Source of the DNA: JALHST01 sp038316335
Lineage (GTDB): Bacteria; Bacteroidota; Bacteroidia; Flavobacteriales; Flavobacteriaceae
DNA length: 64,000 nt
Direction of reading: 5' to 3'
Assembly: GCA_038316335.1 (NCBI GenBank)
Contig: JBBQAM010000005.1
Location: 1-64,000 of the forward strand
The translations under genes were made by a program, and so were the position numbers. Under the pieces are notes generated by a model. It worked only from the letters and a program-made list of their open reading frames with translations, was not told the DNA's origin and ran no database searches. How positions within the stretch are numbered: the stretch's first letter is position 1; the number at the start of each line of letters is the position of its first letter. This document shows positions 52,957-62,540 of the stretch, one piece after another.

Positions 52957-55350
52957 ATGTCTACCAGAGATTTTCGGATCAGGGTAATTATGGCTAAATT
53001 CACGCTTCCAAATACGATACACTTGGCCAACTTTTTAGATGAATTAAACGATGCCCAAAAAGCGCCCGTCCTACATAAAGAGGGGCCCCTAATGGTCATA
53101 GCCGGTGCGGGATCGGGCAAAACAAGGGTTTTGACCTATCGAATCGCGCATTTAATGGCACAAGGTGTCGACGCTTTTAATATTCTTGCCCTTACATTTA
53201 CGAATAAGGCGGCAAGGGAGATGAAAAAACGCATTGCATCGATCGTTGGCGGCAGCGAAGCCAAAAACCTCTGGATGGGAACTTTTCATTCGGTATTTGC
53301 CAAATTATTGAGATTCGATGGTGATAAATTGGGCTTCCCCAGCAATTTTACAATTTACGACACTCAGGATTCACAGCGATTGATCGCTTCGATTATCAAG
53401 GAAATGGGACTTGATAAAGATATTTACAAGTTCAAGCAGATACAAAACCGCATCTCATCCTATAAAAATAGCCTGATTACCGTAAAGGCCTATTTTAACG
53501 ATCCCGATCTTGTGGAAGCCGATGCCATGGCAAAGCGTCCGCGAACCGGAGAAATATATCAAGAATACGTGAATCGTTGCTTTAAGGCTGGAGCGATGGA
53601 TTTTGATGATCTACTCTTACGTACCAATGAATTATTAACGCGCTTTCCAGAGGTTTTGATGAAATATCAGGAAAGGTTCCGGTATATTTTGGTTGATGAG
53701 TATCAAGATACGAATCACTCACAATATCTTATTGTCAAGGCCTTGTCAGACCGATATCAAAATATTTGTGTAGTGGGCGACGATGCTCAGAGTATTTATT
53801 CGTTTCGAGGCGCGAACATCACCAATATCTTAAATTTTCAAAAAGATTATGACCAGGTGGCCGTTTATCGCCTGGAACAGAACTATCGTTCAACCAAGAA
53901 CATCGTAAATGCCGCTAATTCAATTATCGCCAAGAATAAAAACCAGTTGGAAAAAGTCGTTTGGACTGCCAACGATGAAGGGGCGACCATAAAAATACAC
54001 CGAAGTATAACCGATGCCGAAGAGGGCCGTTTTGTAGCTGGATCTATTTGGGAGAACCGAATGCAAAGCCAACTTGCAAATGGGCATTTTGCCGTTCTAT
54101 ACCGCACCAATTCACAATCTCGTGCTATTGAGGATGCCCTACGCAAAAGGGATATACCTTATCGCATTTATGGTGGTCTTTCCTTCTATCAACGCAAGGA
54201 AATAAAGGATGTACTGTCGTACTTGCGTCTGGTGGTCAATCCTAAGGATGAGGAGGCTTTAAAACGGATTATCAATTTTCCGGCGCGGGGGATTGGGCAG
54301 ACTACTATCGATAAATTAGTAGTGACCGCAAACCATTATGGGCGATCCATTTTTGAGGTTATAGAGAATTTGGATAAAATTGACCTAAAGATCAATTCGG
54401 GCACCAAAACAAAGCTTCAAGACTTTGTAAACATGATTAAAAGCTTTCAAATAATGAACCAGGGAGCCGATGCCTTCACTTTGGCCGAACATGTGGCCAA
54501 GAAAACCGGGATCTTGTTGGAATTTAAAAAAGATGGTACACCTGAAGGCATTGCCAAAATGGAGAACATCGAAGAATTGCTAAACGGTATCAAGGATTTC
54601 GTGGAAGGTCAAAAAGAACTTGCCGATACGAAAGGTGATATTGGGGAATTCTTAGAAGATGTGGCCCTTGCTACCGATTTGGACAAGGATACGGGAGATG
54701 ATGATAGGGTGGCCCTGATGACCATTCATTTGGCGAAAGGTCTCGAGTTCCCCTATGTATATATCGTAGGCATGGAAGAAGACCTATTCCCCTCGGCAAT
54801 GAGCATGAACACACGAAGCGAATTGGAAGAGGAGCGACGCTTGTTTTACGTAGCCCTGACACGGGCTGAAGACCAGGCCTATTTAACCTACACGCAAAAT
54901 CGATATCGATGGGGCAAATTGATCGACGCTGAACCGAGTAGGTTCTTAGAGGAAATAGATGAACGTTATATTGAAAATTTAACGCCTGTAGAAAATTCAT
55001 ACCGCTATAAGCCGCTCATAGATTCTGACATTTTCGGGGATGTCGATAAAAGTAAACTACGACAGAACAAACCTGCCAATGGAACCCCCCCGAGTATGCC
55101 AAGACCCAACGAAAGCCAATTGAGGAGACTTCGTAAACTAAAACCAGAACTAGCGAGCCCAATCGGCAACACGAATGCCATTGATCCGAACTTGGAAGCG
55201 GGATCTTTAGTGAACCACACGCGATTCGGAAGAGGTAAAGTCTTGAAAATCGAAGGCGTGGGAAATGATAAAAAGGCTGAAATCGAATTCGAAAAAGGCG
55301 ATATTAAAAAATTATTGCTACGATTTGCAAAGTTGGAAGTACTTTCCTAA
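52957..55350 (+). CDS. UvrD/PcrA-type superfamily 1 DNA helicase
   Basis: 797-residue SF1A helicase, full length. Motif I is IAGAGSGKTRVLTYRIA, motif Ia TFTNKAAREMK, motif II ILVDEYQDTNHSQYLI, motif III VVGDDAQSIYSFRGA, motif IV LEQNYRSTKNI, and motif V/VI LMTIHLAKGLEFPYVYIVG and EEERRLFYVALTRA. The C-terminal ~60 residues (SLVNHTRFGRGKVLKIEGVG) are the Tudor-like RNA-polymerase-binding domain. It unwinds DNA in repair and replication. The start is uncertain: ATG 52957, ATG 52990 or TTG 53023 all precede NFLDELNDAQKAPV, where the family usually begins. Confidence 0.94.
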   Translation: MSTRDFRIRVIMAKFTLPNTIHLANFLDELNDAQKAPVLHKEGPLMVIAGAGSGKTRVLTYRIAHLMAQGVDAFNILALTFTNKAAREMKKRIASIVGGSEAKNLWMGTFHSVFAKLLRFDGDKLGFPSNFTIYDTQDSQRLIASIIKEMGLDKDIYKFKQIQNRISSYKNSLITVKAYFNDPDLVEADAMAKRPRTGEIYQEYVNRCFKAGAMDFDDLLLRTNELLTRFPEVLMKYQERFRYILVDEYQDTNHSQYLIVKALSDRYQNICVVGDDAQSIYSFRGANITNILNFQKDYDQVAVYRLEQNYRSTKNIVNAANSIIAKNKNQLEKVVWTANDEGATIKIHRSITDAEEGRFVAGSIWENRMQSQLANGHFAVLYRTNSQSRAIEDALRKRDIPYRIYGGLSFYQRKEIKDVLSYLRLVVNPKDEEALKRIINFPARGIGQTTIDKLVVTANHYGRSIFEVIENLDKIDLKINSGTKTKLQDFVNMIKSFQIMNQGADAFTLAEHVAKKTGILLEFKKDGTPEGIAKMENIEELLNGIKDFVEGQKELADTKGDIGEFLEDVALATDLDKDTGDDDRVALMTIHLAKGLEFPYVYIVGMEEDLFPSAMSMNTRSELEEERRLFYVALTRAEDQAYLTYTQNRYRWGKLIDAEPSRFLEEIDERYIENLTPVENSYRYKPLIDSDIFGDVDKSKLRQNKPANGTPPSMPRPNESQLRRLRKLKPELASPIGNTNAIDPNLEAGSLVNHTRFGRGKVLKIEGVGNDKKAEIEFEKGDIKKLLLRFAKLEVLS

Positions 55351-55396
55351 CCGACAACTCTGAAGTCCTACCAATAATTTAATCCAAACTATTTAA

Positions 55397-55404
55397 TAAC
55401 TTTG
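55397..55404 (+). promoter_or_regulatory. Candidate -7 box of the GH16 gene
   Basis: TAACTTTG fits TAnnTTTG, 69 bases before the ATG; no clear -33 element is visible. Confidence 0.35.
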
Positions 55405-55472
55405 GTTCTGGTTGCAACTTCTACATGAGAAGATTTGATATTCAATGGGAATCGTTTTTCTAATATAATTAA

Positions 55473-56354
55473 ATGAATCATAAAGTGATAAAAATCGTTT
55501 CGTTCGTATTGTTCTTGAGTGCTTTTCTTGGGTGTGGTAAAGATCAGACGCCCGACATGGCTGTGCCGTCTGAGGAAAATGGGATGCCTGCTGAAGTTAA
55601 AGATGTTGATGACCCTAACTATTGGGATACTGCAGAATTGGTCTGGAGCGATGAATTTGATGGCGATTCAGTTTCAACGGAAAACTGGCTCTATGAGACC
55701 GGGGCAGACGGGTGGGGAAACAACGAATTGCAGAATTATACCAGTAGCGGTAATGCAGAAGTTGGGAACGGCATCTTGAATGTCATCGCGAAAAAGGAAA
55801 AAAGTGGAACGGCTAATTATTCATCTGCACGTTTGAACAGCAAAAGATCGTTCACATACGGACGCTTTGAATTTAGGGCAAAAATGCCCGATTTGAAAGG
55901 GAAGGGCATTTGGCCTGCTCTGTGGATGCTCGGTGCGAATATTCCATCGGTCGGGTGGCCTGCTTGCGGTGAGATCGATATAATGGAATATGTGAGTTAT
56001 ATCCCCAATACAACTCATTTTTCAATTCATAGTACCGCCAATAATCATGTAAATGGGACCCAAGTTACCTCGGGCCCATTGCCCCTTGCAACCATCGAGG
56101 AAGAATTTCATACCTATGGTTTTTTATGGACTAGCACGTATCTGAAATTTTACTTGGACGATGTTGACAATATTAAATTGACCTTTGTTAGGCCCCCCAA
56201 TTCTAGTTCGGACAATTGGCCGTTTAGCCAACCCTTTTATTTTCTAATGAACATTGCGGTAGGCGGAAATTGGGGTGGGGCAGAAGGCGTTGATGACACC
56301 ATTTTCCCTGCCGTCATGCAAGTAGATTACGTGCGCGTTTATCAAGTAAAATAA
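55473..56354 (+). CDS. GH16 laminarinase-type beta-glucanase, lipoprotein
   Basis: 293-residue glycoside hydrolase family 16 enzyme. The signal ends in FLGCG (Cys lipidated), so it is anchored in the outer membrane or exposed on the surface. The catalytic motif ExDxxE appears as EIDIME with nucleophile Glu167, Asp169 and acid/base Glu172. Substrate-groove sequences are SDEFDGDSVSTENWLYETGA, TYGRFEFRAKMPDLKGKGIW and NIAVGGNWGGAEG, which point to endo-beta-1,3-glucan (laminarin) cleavage, common in marine flavobacteria. No SusC/SusD pair or PUL genes are adjacent; it stands alone. Exact specificity unproven. Confidence 0.9.
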   Translation: MNHKVIKIVSFVLFLSAFLGCGKDQTPDMAVPSEENGMPAEVKDVDDPNYWDTAELVWSDEFDGDSVSTENWLYETGADGWGNNELQNYTSSGNAEVGNGILNVIAKKEKSGTANYSSARLNSKRSFTYGRFEFRAKMPDLKGKGIWPALWMLGANIPSVGWPACGEIDIMEYVSYIPNTTHFSIHSTANNHVNGTQVTSGPLPLATIEEEFHTYGFLWTSTYLKFYLDDVDNIKLTFVRPPNSSSDNWPFSQPFYFLMNIAVGGNWGGAEGVDDTIFPAVMQVDYVRVYQVK

Positions 56355-56390
56355 TTCCGCATCCTAAGACTGTTCCGGATCATCCTGTAC

Positions 56391-57038
56391 CTACTCTGAA
56401 TTGGCTATAAATGGTGCTTGGCCATAGTAGGTGGTATCGTTTAATTGTCTGATTAGAAAGCTTGCCAAATCAGTGGCGCTAATTTTATCCCCTGGACAAT
56501 CCACCAAACTTTCCTTAATACCAGTTCGTTCATCGGTCAATTGGATCAATGGTAGGCGTACTATGGTCCAATCAAGGCCACAATTTGATAACAGGCGATA
56601 CTCATTTTGCCTATCAGCGGTCGAAACAGGATAATTTGTATACATCCAGTCAGTTGCCAGTTTAGTTCTTGTGCCTTTAATATCGAAAGGGGTATCTACG
56701 TTCAACCCGGCGGTTGTAATATACCTTTTAACCCCATGTGTATTCATGGCGTTCAGGATATTTTCACCCGCAGTACTAAAAATTGTTGGTGGACTCTTTG
56801 GAATGCCCATACCCAATGTGCTTATGATGGCATTGCAGTCTTTGATCAGGTAGCTAACACAATCGTAATCGGCAATATCCCCTTTGACCACTTCAACTAG
56901 GGGTCCTGCGATTTCTATTTTCTGTGGATTTCTGACAAGGATTTTGAAATTGATTCCCTGTCTTTTTAATTCTCGAACAAGGTATTTTCCTGACTTACCT
57001 GTTCCGCCGATAATGGCAATTTTTGAAGTATGTTTCAT
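56391..57038 (-). CDS. NAD(P)-binding atypical SDR (NmrA/SDR-a5-like)
   Basis: 215-residue Rossmann-fold protein. It opens KIAIIGGTGKSGKYLVRELK, with the glycine-rich GGTGxSGxxL motif; VVKGDIADYDCVSYLIKDC and IISTLGMGIPKSPPTIFSTA follow the atypical SDR layout. There is no clear Tyr-Lys catalytic pair, so it may act as a redox sensor or as an NAD(P)H:quinone-type or epimerase-like enzyme. Monocistronic, minus strand. Function unassigned. Confidence 0.82.
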   Translation of the reverse strand: MKHTSKIAIIGGTGKSGKYLVRELKRQGINFKILVRNPQKIEIAGPLVEVVKGDIADYDCVSYLIKDCNAIISTLGMGIPKSPPTIFSTAGENILNAMNTHGVKRYITTAGLNVDTPFDIKGTRTKLATDWMYTNYPVSTADRQNEYRLLSNCGLDWTIVRLPLIQLTDERTGIKESLVDCPGDKISATDLASFLIRQLNDTTYYGQAPFIANSE

Positions 57039-57218
57039 TTTTCACTTTGTAAAATAGGATAGTATATAGGGTACAACCATCAAGATCGCGGCCCAATTCA
57101 ATGGCAAAAACAAGCCGTTTTTGCAAATTTGCTATGTTACAAAGAGATTTTTATAGCATAAAGATAGATAATAAAATTTGTATGTAATTTGCGCATTAGA
57201 AATGAAACGCACCTTGAT

Positions 57219-57839
57219 ATGGCCCAGTTTATTAAAATATATCCTGAAAACCCCAACCCACGTGAAATCAATAGGGTGGTTGAAATACTTCGAAAAGGAG
57301 GCCTGGCCATTTATCCAACTGATACGGTATATGGCTTGGGGTGTGACATTACTAACACCAAGGCCTTGGAAAAAATCGCCTGGATCAAGGGAATAAAACT
57401 CGACAAGGCGAATTGGTCGTTTATCTGCGCAGACTTGAGCAACCTTTCTGACTACGTGCGACAGATAGACAGCCCTACTTTTAAGATTTTAAAGCGGTCA
57501 CTTCCGGGGCCTTATACTTTTATTTTGCCTGGAAATAATAATCTTCCCAAAGAATTTAAGAAAAAAAAGACGGTGGGTATCCGGGTCCCCGACAATTCAA
57601 TTGCAAAAGCCTTGGTCGTAGGTCTGGGCAATCCGATTATATCGACTTCAATACATGATGAAGATGAGTTATTGGAATATACCACCGACCCCGAATTGAT
57701 CTTTGAAAAATGGGAAAATTTGGTCGATGTTGTCATCGATGGTGGTTATGGGGATAATGTTGCTTCAACGGTTATTGACCTATCACGTGGGGAGCCTGTT
57801 ATTTTACGAGAAGGCAAGGGAACGACGGATATTTTTTAG
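57219..57839 (+). CDS. Sua5/YciO/YrdC-family protein (YciO-type)
   Basis: 206-residue YrdC-fold protein. Nucleotide-binding motifs are GGLAIYPTDTVYGLGCDITN and RSLPGPYTFILPG, with VGIRVPDNSIAKALVVGLGN and ISTSIHDEDELLEY downstream. Family members make threonylcarbamoyl-AMP for tRNA t6A modification. The motif around WIKGIKLDKANWSFICADLS departs from the TsaC KRPxxxP loop and resembles YciO, so it may be the YciO branch rather than the essential TsaC. ATG 57219 is chosen over the upstream 57189. It converges on the zinc protease gene with a four-base gap. Confidence 0.85.
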   Translation: MAQFIKIYPENPNPREINRVVEILRKGGLAIYPTDTVYGLGCDITNTKALEKIAWIKGIKLDKANWSFICADLSNLSDYVRQIDSPTFKILKRSLPGPYTFILPGNNNLPKEFKKKKTVGIRVPDNSIAKALVVGLGNPIISTSIHDEDELLEYTTDPELIFEKWENLVDVVIDGGYGDNVASTVIDLSRGEPVILREGKGTTDIF

Positions 57840-57843
57840 GGAC

Positions 57844-60408
57844 TTAGTTCTCATCTTCGATCGAGAGGTCTGGATTCGATGGAACAATAAAGAATCCGGG
57901 GTCCTTGACATCTCCGATGACATCTTCGATTTCTTTTTCAATATACAGCAAATGGGCCTTCGTCATACGATGGGTAATGACCGGTAGGGTTGCTTTGATC
58001 TTTTGTCGTAAACGCGTTAAATTGTCAAGCGCCAAGGAGCGCACGTCTGTATTCGAGGTGTACCCTTCTGAAAGTTTTGCAAGAATACCCTCAACAAGAC
58101 CTTCAGCCTCCTTTGGTTTGTATAACGTTATCATGTCTGCCACATACGCTTTTTGTAATTTGCGGCGATAGGCCGTAGTGGTATAAAAAACATTCATATC
58201 ACCCCAAACCAGTTGACTGATATCGTCAATATACTCTTGGGGTGAATAGACATCCTCACCTTCATACCTTTCGGCTATAAAGGTCATTCTACTCAACCTA
58301 CTCCCGCCTAATAAATTCAACATAATACTCTCCATGGTCTTGGTAATCGACTCTTTTGACTGGGGAGAGGAAATACGATTGAGTATTTCATTATTGACCA
58401 GCCATTTCGGTTCCTTCATTATATGATTGTTCAAAAAGGCCAAAGCATCCTTTTGCGTACTTTTTGGTACCGGGCAATATACTTCGCCGCTTTCACCCCT
58501 GGTTTTAGGGGTTACATAAATACCGCCAATATTCTTGGTAACATGAAATAAATAGTTCTCGTACTGCTGTATCAGACTTTCATACATTTGGTCTAAACCT
58601 GAATAATCGTCACTATTTCGAGCCTTGGTCCAACTTGTTAAATGGGGTACTATTCGTTGCAGGTTCATGATACCATAGGTGCTTGCAACCATCGCGTTGT
58701 CTCCCAAATCCTCTGATTGTGATCTTGGGTCAAAATCACGACCTTCCCCTCCAAACCAAAGCCTAGGATTCGATGAAATACTATCTACCACCAATTCACT
58801 TAAGACCTCGCGCTCGTCAAGCAGATCTGGGTTCGTGGGCAATTTTGAATAGCCCCATTGGATTGCCCATTTGTCATAATCCCCGATACGAGGCATGAGA
58901 TCCGCCGGCGGTATGGAATCCTCAGGTTGTGCCACATAATTAAAACGGGCATAATCCATTATTGAACTGGTATGGCCATTTTTATGAAGCCAATCCCGGT
59001 CTCTGAGTTTCTCCACAGGGGTGGCAAAACTGGCGCCCATGTTATGCCGTAATCCGAGGGTGTGTCCTACTTCATGTGAAGACACAAAACGAATGAGCTC
59101 TCCCATGAGTTCTGGATCGAATTCCATATTTTGAGCCCTGGGATCGACGGCGCCTACTTGTATCGTATACCAATTATGCAATAGGTCCATTAAGTTGTGG
59201 TACCACCCAATATGGCTTTCCAATATTTCCCCACTTCGGGGATCGGTAATATTCGGACCATAGGCATTCTTTTTCGGAGATGCAAAATAGCGAAGTACCG
59301 AAAATCGGGCATCTTCCAAGCTCATCGAAGAATCTTCCTCGGGCCATTCCTTGCCTACAATGGCATTTTTAAAACCCGCTTGTTCAAAGGCCTTTTGCCA
59401 ATCGTTGATCCCTTGTATTAAATAAGGCCGCCATTTTTTAGGTGTTGCAGGGTCGATATAAAATACGATGGGTTTCTTCGGTTCTACAAGTTCTCCGTTT
59501 TCCCATTTTTCGATGTCTTCAGGTTTTGGTTCTAAACGCCATCTATGAATAAAAGTATTTCGATCAACTTTTTGCTGGTCATCGCCATATTCTAAATAGG
59601 AACTCGCAAAATATCCCACCCTAGCATCATAAAACCTCTTTTTCATCGGTTCCTTTGGCAATAAGATGAACGAATTATTCAGTTCTAGTGTCACTACTCC
59701 CGAAAGTAGAGCGGCAGGTAACTCTTTATTGCTTTTACCCGATGATTTGGCCTTATAGGTCTTTACGGTTAATACCTCAGTATTAATGGGGAACGAGGTG
59801 ACCTTCTCGATATATGACTTGTCTTTTTCCAAGGAGGAAAGTAGGTAGGAATCTTTCTGGGAATCACTTAATGCCAATAGCGAATTTTCGCTGTTTAGAA
59901 AGTCAGTAACGTCAATGATTGAGGTTTTCTTTTTGTCATTGCGTTCCTTGATAGTGAAGACTTCTAGTATCGGTGTAATATTCGCATTGTTCACCGCTTG
60001 GGAGATTGCGTCTTCTTCATTGGCCACACTTACCAGTGTTCCGATCCTTAGGAAGATATTATTCTGGGGCCCTTTTTCCCAAACAATTGTTTTCTTTCCG
60101 ATTTCTTCCCCACCGTAGTTCCCCGAACCTGCAGGCGTCTTTACAAAACGTGTAACCACTAGTATTTCCCGGTTCAAGATACTATCGGCCAGTTCGAAGT
60201 AATATTTATTGCCGATTTGATGTACCGTGAAGAGTCCCGTTTGCGTAGTCGCATCGTTTTCGATAATATCGATAAAGGCTTTCTCGGCCGATTTGGTGGA
60301 AGCTTGACCTGTTGTTTTAGCGCCATCGTTCGATTTGCGTGCGGCACCCATTATGCCACATGAATTCACTAAGAATAACATGCCCAGTAATCCAAAAAAT
60401 ATCTTCAT
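57844..60408 (-). CDS. Large exported HExxHxxGxxH zinc metalloprotease (DUF5117-type)
   Basis: 854-residue protein with a lipoprotein-like signal (GLLGMLFLVNSCG). The N-terminal half (~40-350) carries the DUF5117/DUF5118-like region typical of these Bacteroidota proteases. The zinc site HEVGHTLGLRH is at 445-455, the metzincin-type motif. A long C-terminal helical region follows (~500-854). It is probably periplasmic or surface-bound and degrades proteins. Substrate unknown. Monocistronic, with a TATCTTTG box upstream at 60470-60477. The C-terminal tail abuts the YciO-like gene. Confidence 0.9.
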   Translation of the reverse strand: MKIFFGLLGMLFLVNSCGIMGAARKSNDGAKTTGQASTKSAEKAFIDIIENDATTQTGLFTVHQIGNKYYFELADSILNREILVVTRFVKTPAGSGNYGGEEIGKKTIVWEKGPQNNIFLRIGTLVSVANEEDAISQAVNNANITPILEVFTIKERNDKKKTSIIDVTDFLNSENSLLALSDSQKDSYLLSSLEKDKSYIEKVTSFPINTEVLTVKTYKAKSSGKSNKELPAALLSGVVTLELNNSFILLPKEPMKKRFYDARVGYFASSYLEYGDDQQKVDRNTFIHRWRLEPKPEDIEKWENGELVEPKKPIVFYIDPATPKKWRPYLIQGINDWQKAFEQAGFKNAIVGKEWPEEDSSMSLEDARFSVLRYFASPKKNAYGPNITDPRSGEILESHIGWYHNLMDLLHNWYTIQVGAVDPRAQNMEFDPELMGELIRFVSSHEVGHTLGLRHNMGASFATPVEKLRDRDWLHKNGHTSSIMDYARFNYVAQPEDSIPPADLMPRIGDYDKWAIQWGYSKLPTNPDLLDEREVLSELVVDSISSNPRLWFGGEGRDFDPRSQSEDLGDNAMVASTYGIMNLQRIVPHLTSWTKARNSDDYSGLDQMYESLIQQYENYLFHVTKNIGGIYVTPKTRGESGEVYCPVPKSTQKDALAFLNNHIMKEPKWLVNNEILNRISSPQSKESITKTMESIMLNLLGGSRLSRMTFIAERYEGEDVYSPQEYIDDISQLVWGDMNVFYTTTAYRRKLQKAYVADMITLYKPKEAEGLVEGILAKLSEGYTSNTDVRSLALDNLTRLRQKIKATLPVITHRMTKAHLLYIEKEIEDVIGDVKDPGFFIVPSNPDLSIEDEN

Positions 60409-60469
60409 AATAGGGAAAACGTTTTAATTAAATAAAAAGTGTCCTGTACAATGAATTGGTTTGGCATTT

Positions 60470-60477
60470 CAAAGATA
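60470..60477 (-). promoter_or_regulatory. Candidate -7 box of the zinc metalloprotease gene
   Basis: TATCTTTG on the minus strand, 62 bases before the ATG, matches TAnnTTTG. The -33 part (TTCT with N19) is weak. Confidence 0.45.
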
Positions 60478-60516
60478 CTATAATACGCGGTTAAATAGAA
60501 CGGCCCGATTTTGAAT

Positions 60517-60555
60517 AAAAAAACCGCAGTTTTTTAGGCTGCGGGTTTTTAAAAA
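60517..60555 (-). terminator. Terminator of the OmpA gene
   Basis: CCGCAG / CTGCGG stem with flanking A- and T-runs, 18 bases past the stop of the minus-strand OmpA gene. On the minus strand it ends in a T-run (GGTTTTTTTATTC), as expected for an intrinsic terminator. Confidence 0.75.
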
Positions 60556-60568
60556 AGTATAATAAATT

Positions 60569-61423
60569 TTAATTATTGATTTTTGGATCTTTCATTCCTT
60601 CTTCGATCATACTGTAAAACTGATCCAGTTTTGGAAGTACAACGATACGGGTCCTTCTGTTTTTAGCTTTATCAGTTGACGATACAGGGATATATTCAGA
60701 TCTACCAGCAGCGGTCATACGCTTTGGATCGACCTTATAATCATTCTGTAATATTCGTACCACTGAAGTAGCACGTTTTACACTCAAATCCCAATTGTCT
60801 AACAATACACCGTTGCCTCTGTAGGGTACGTCGTCTGTATGTCCTTCAACCATAAATTCGAAGTCTGGCTTATTGTTCACGACTTGAGCAACTTTACCCA
60901 AGATTTCTTTCGCCTTGCTCGTAACATTATAGCTTCCGCTGCTAAACAATAATTTATCGGAGATTGATACGAAAACAACTCCTTTTTCAACGCTTATTTG
61001 AATATCCTCATCATCCAAATTTCCCAATACTCCTTTCAAACTCTGAACCAATGAAAGGTTCACAGAGTCTCTTCTTGTAATGGCATCCTGGAGTTTTCGA
61101 ATAGTAAGATCTTTTTCTTGAAGGCTTTCCAAAGACTTCTCAAGGTTTTCGGCACCTTTTGTGGTCAAGGTGGTCAAATTCCCCATATTGTTGATCAACT
61201 CTTGGTTATTGGCCTTTAAAAATGCGTTTTGATCTTCTAATGTCTGAAGTCGAGAACTAGCAGTGGCCTTTTCTTCCAAGCAAGAATTCAATTTGACAGT
61301 AGCCGAATTCAATAAATCCTGAGTCTCTTTCTGTTTCGCCTCAAGATCGGCATATTTTTTTTGTGAAACACAGGAAGACAACAAAAGTGTTACTCCTAAA
61401 CATCCTAAAATGATTTTTTTCAT
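60569..61423 (-). CDS. OmpA-family lipoprotein with peptidoglycan-binding domain
   Basis: 284-residue protein. The signal ends LLSSC (lipidated Cys18), followed by a coiled coil (~20-130) rich in Lys/Glu/Gln and an OmpA domain at ~145-275. The domain keeps the residues that hold the diaminopimelate of peptidoglycan: VEGHTDDVPYRGNG, DNWDLSVKRATSVV, and KNRRTRIVV. It ties the outer membrane to the cell wall. It has its own terminator (60517-60555) and TAACTTTA-like box upstream. It is the intact paralogue of the degenerate gene at 50073-50843. Confidence 0.93.
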   Translation of the reverse strand: MKKIILGCLGVTLLLSSCVSQKKYADLEAKQKETQDLLNSATVKLNSCLEEKATASSRLQTLEDQNAFLKANNQELINNMGNLTTLTTKGAENLEKSLESLQEKDLTIRKLQDAITRRDSVNLSLVQSLKGVLGNLDDEDIQISVEKGVVFVSISDKLLFSSGSYNVTSKAKEILGKVAQVVNNKPDFEFMVEGHTDDVPYRGNGVLLDNWDLSVKRATSVVRILQNDYKVDPKRMTAAGRSEYIPVSSTDKAKNRRTRIVVLPKLDQFYSMIEEGMKDPKINN

Positions 61424-61526
61424 AATTACGTTACTTGTTTTAAATAATTAAAGTTACTTGTTAAGATTTGGTTCGATTCGCCTGCAAAATTATGCAAATA
61501 GCGCAGCAATCGACGGACTAAATTAG

Positions 61527-62528
61527 TTAATCTTTTACTAATATGTTAAATTTCTTTATATGATGTACGAAATAAGACCATACAATGGATTTTGTCACAT
61601 AGTATTTTATCATAAAATTAGCCTTTTCACGCTTCCGGTACATTTTGCCAAATTGTCTATAAAAACTTAAATGGGCGCGAAGGATGGCCCAACAATGATC
61701 AAATTTAAATTGAAAAACAAAGCGAATGGCTGCAATGCCATCCAACAGCAAACGCATCAAAATAATTGCGAAGGCCTTCCTTCTCGGTAAGTTTTTGGCA
61801 ATTGAAAACAGGGAATTCCTAAAATTGAGATAGGTTTTTTTTGGGTTCATGTTGCTTAGGGTCGATCCACCCAAATGAAATACTTTTGATGTCCCCACAT
61901 AAAATACCGAATAACCTGCATTCTTAGCGCGCCAGCAAAGATCTACTTCTTCCTGATGGGCAAAGTAGTCTTCATCAAAGCCACCAAGGGCAAAAAAGAC
62001 CTCCCGCTTGATGAACATACAAGCTCCAGTGGCCCAGAATATTTCGCGTATGTCGTCATATTGTCCCTCATCTTTCTCCAAGGATTGAAAAATACGGCCC
62101 CGGCAAAAAGGATATCCGAGCTGATCCAAAAATCCGCCGGCGGCACCTGCATATTCAAAATACTCCTGCTTAAGCAGATCCAATATTTTTGGTTGTACAA
62201 TGGCTGCCCTTTTATTATCCCGGAAAAGTTTTTGAATGGGCAAGAGCCACCCCTCGGTAACTTCCACATCAGAATTCAGTAAGCAATATACATCTGCATC
62301 AACCTGCTTCAACGCGTCATTATAGCCTTTGGCAAAACCGCCATTCTCTGCATTTCGAATTATTTTTACTGTTGGAAAGTTTGTAGTTACATAGGCTACC
62401 GAGCTATCGCTAGATGCATTGTCAGCCAAATAAACATCAGCATTGTCAGCATATTGAACGACCGAAGGGAGGTACCTTTCGAGTAATACCTCTCCATTCC
62501 AATTAAGTATAACGATGGCGAATTTCAA
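61527..62528 (-). CDS. Glycosyltransferase family 2
   Basis: 333-residue GT-A-type inverting glycosyltransferase. Nucleotide-sugar motifs are VILNWNGEVLLERYLPSV, VYLADNASSDSSVAYVT and the DXD-like LLNSDVEVTEGW; the acceptor region has GGFDEDYFAHQEEVDLCWRA, typical of rhamnosyl-type GT2 enzymes. The C-terminal ~80 residues are basic and hydrophobic, possibly membrane-associating. It is probably involved in surface polysaccharide or O-antigen assembly, though no other polysaccharide genes are in the window. It lies 12 bases after the nuclease-like gene and may be co-transcribed with it. Confidence 0.92.
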   Translation of the reverse strand: MKFAIVILNWNGEVLLERYLPSVVQYADNADVYLADNASSDSSVAYVTTNFPTVKIIRNAENGGFAKGYNDALKQVDADVYCLLNSDVEVTEGWLLPIQKLFRDNKRAAIVQPKILDLLKQEYFEYAGAAGGFLDQLGYPFCRGRIFQSLEKDEGQYDDIREIFWATGACMFIKREVFFALGGFDEDYFAHQEEVDLCWRAKNAGYSVFYVGTSKVFHLGGSTLSNMNPKKTYLNFRNSLFSIAKNLPRRKAFAIILMRLLLDGIAAIRFVFQFKFDHCWAILRAHLSFYRQFGKMYRKREKANFMIKYYVTKSIVWSYFVHHIKKFNILVKD

Positions 62529-62540
62529 AACAGTGTCAAA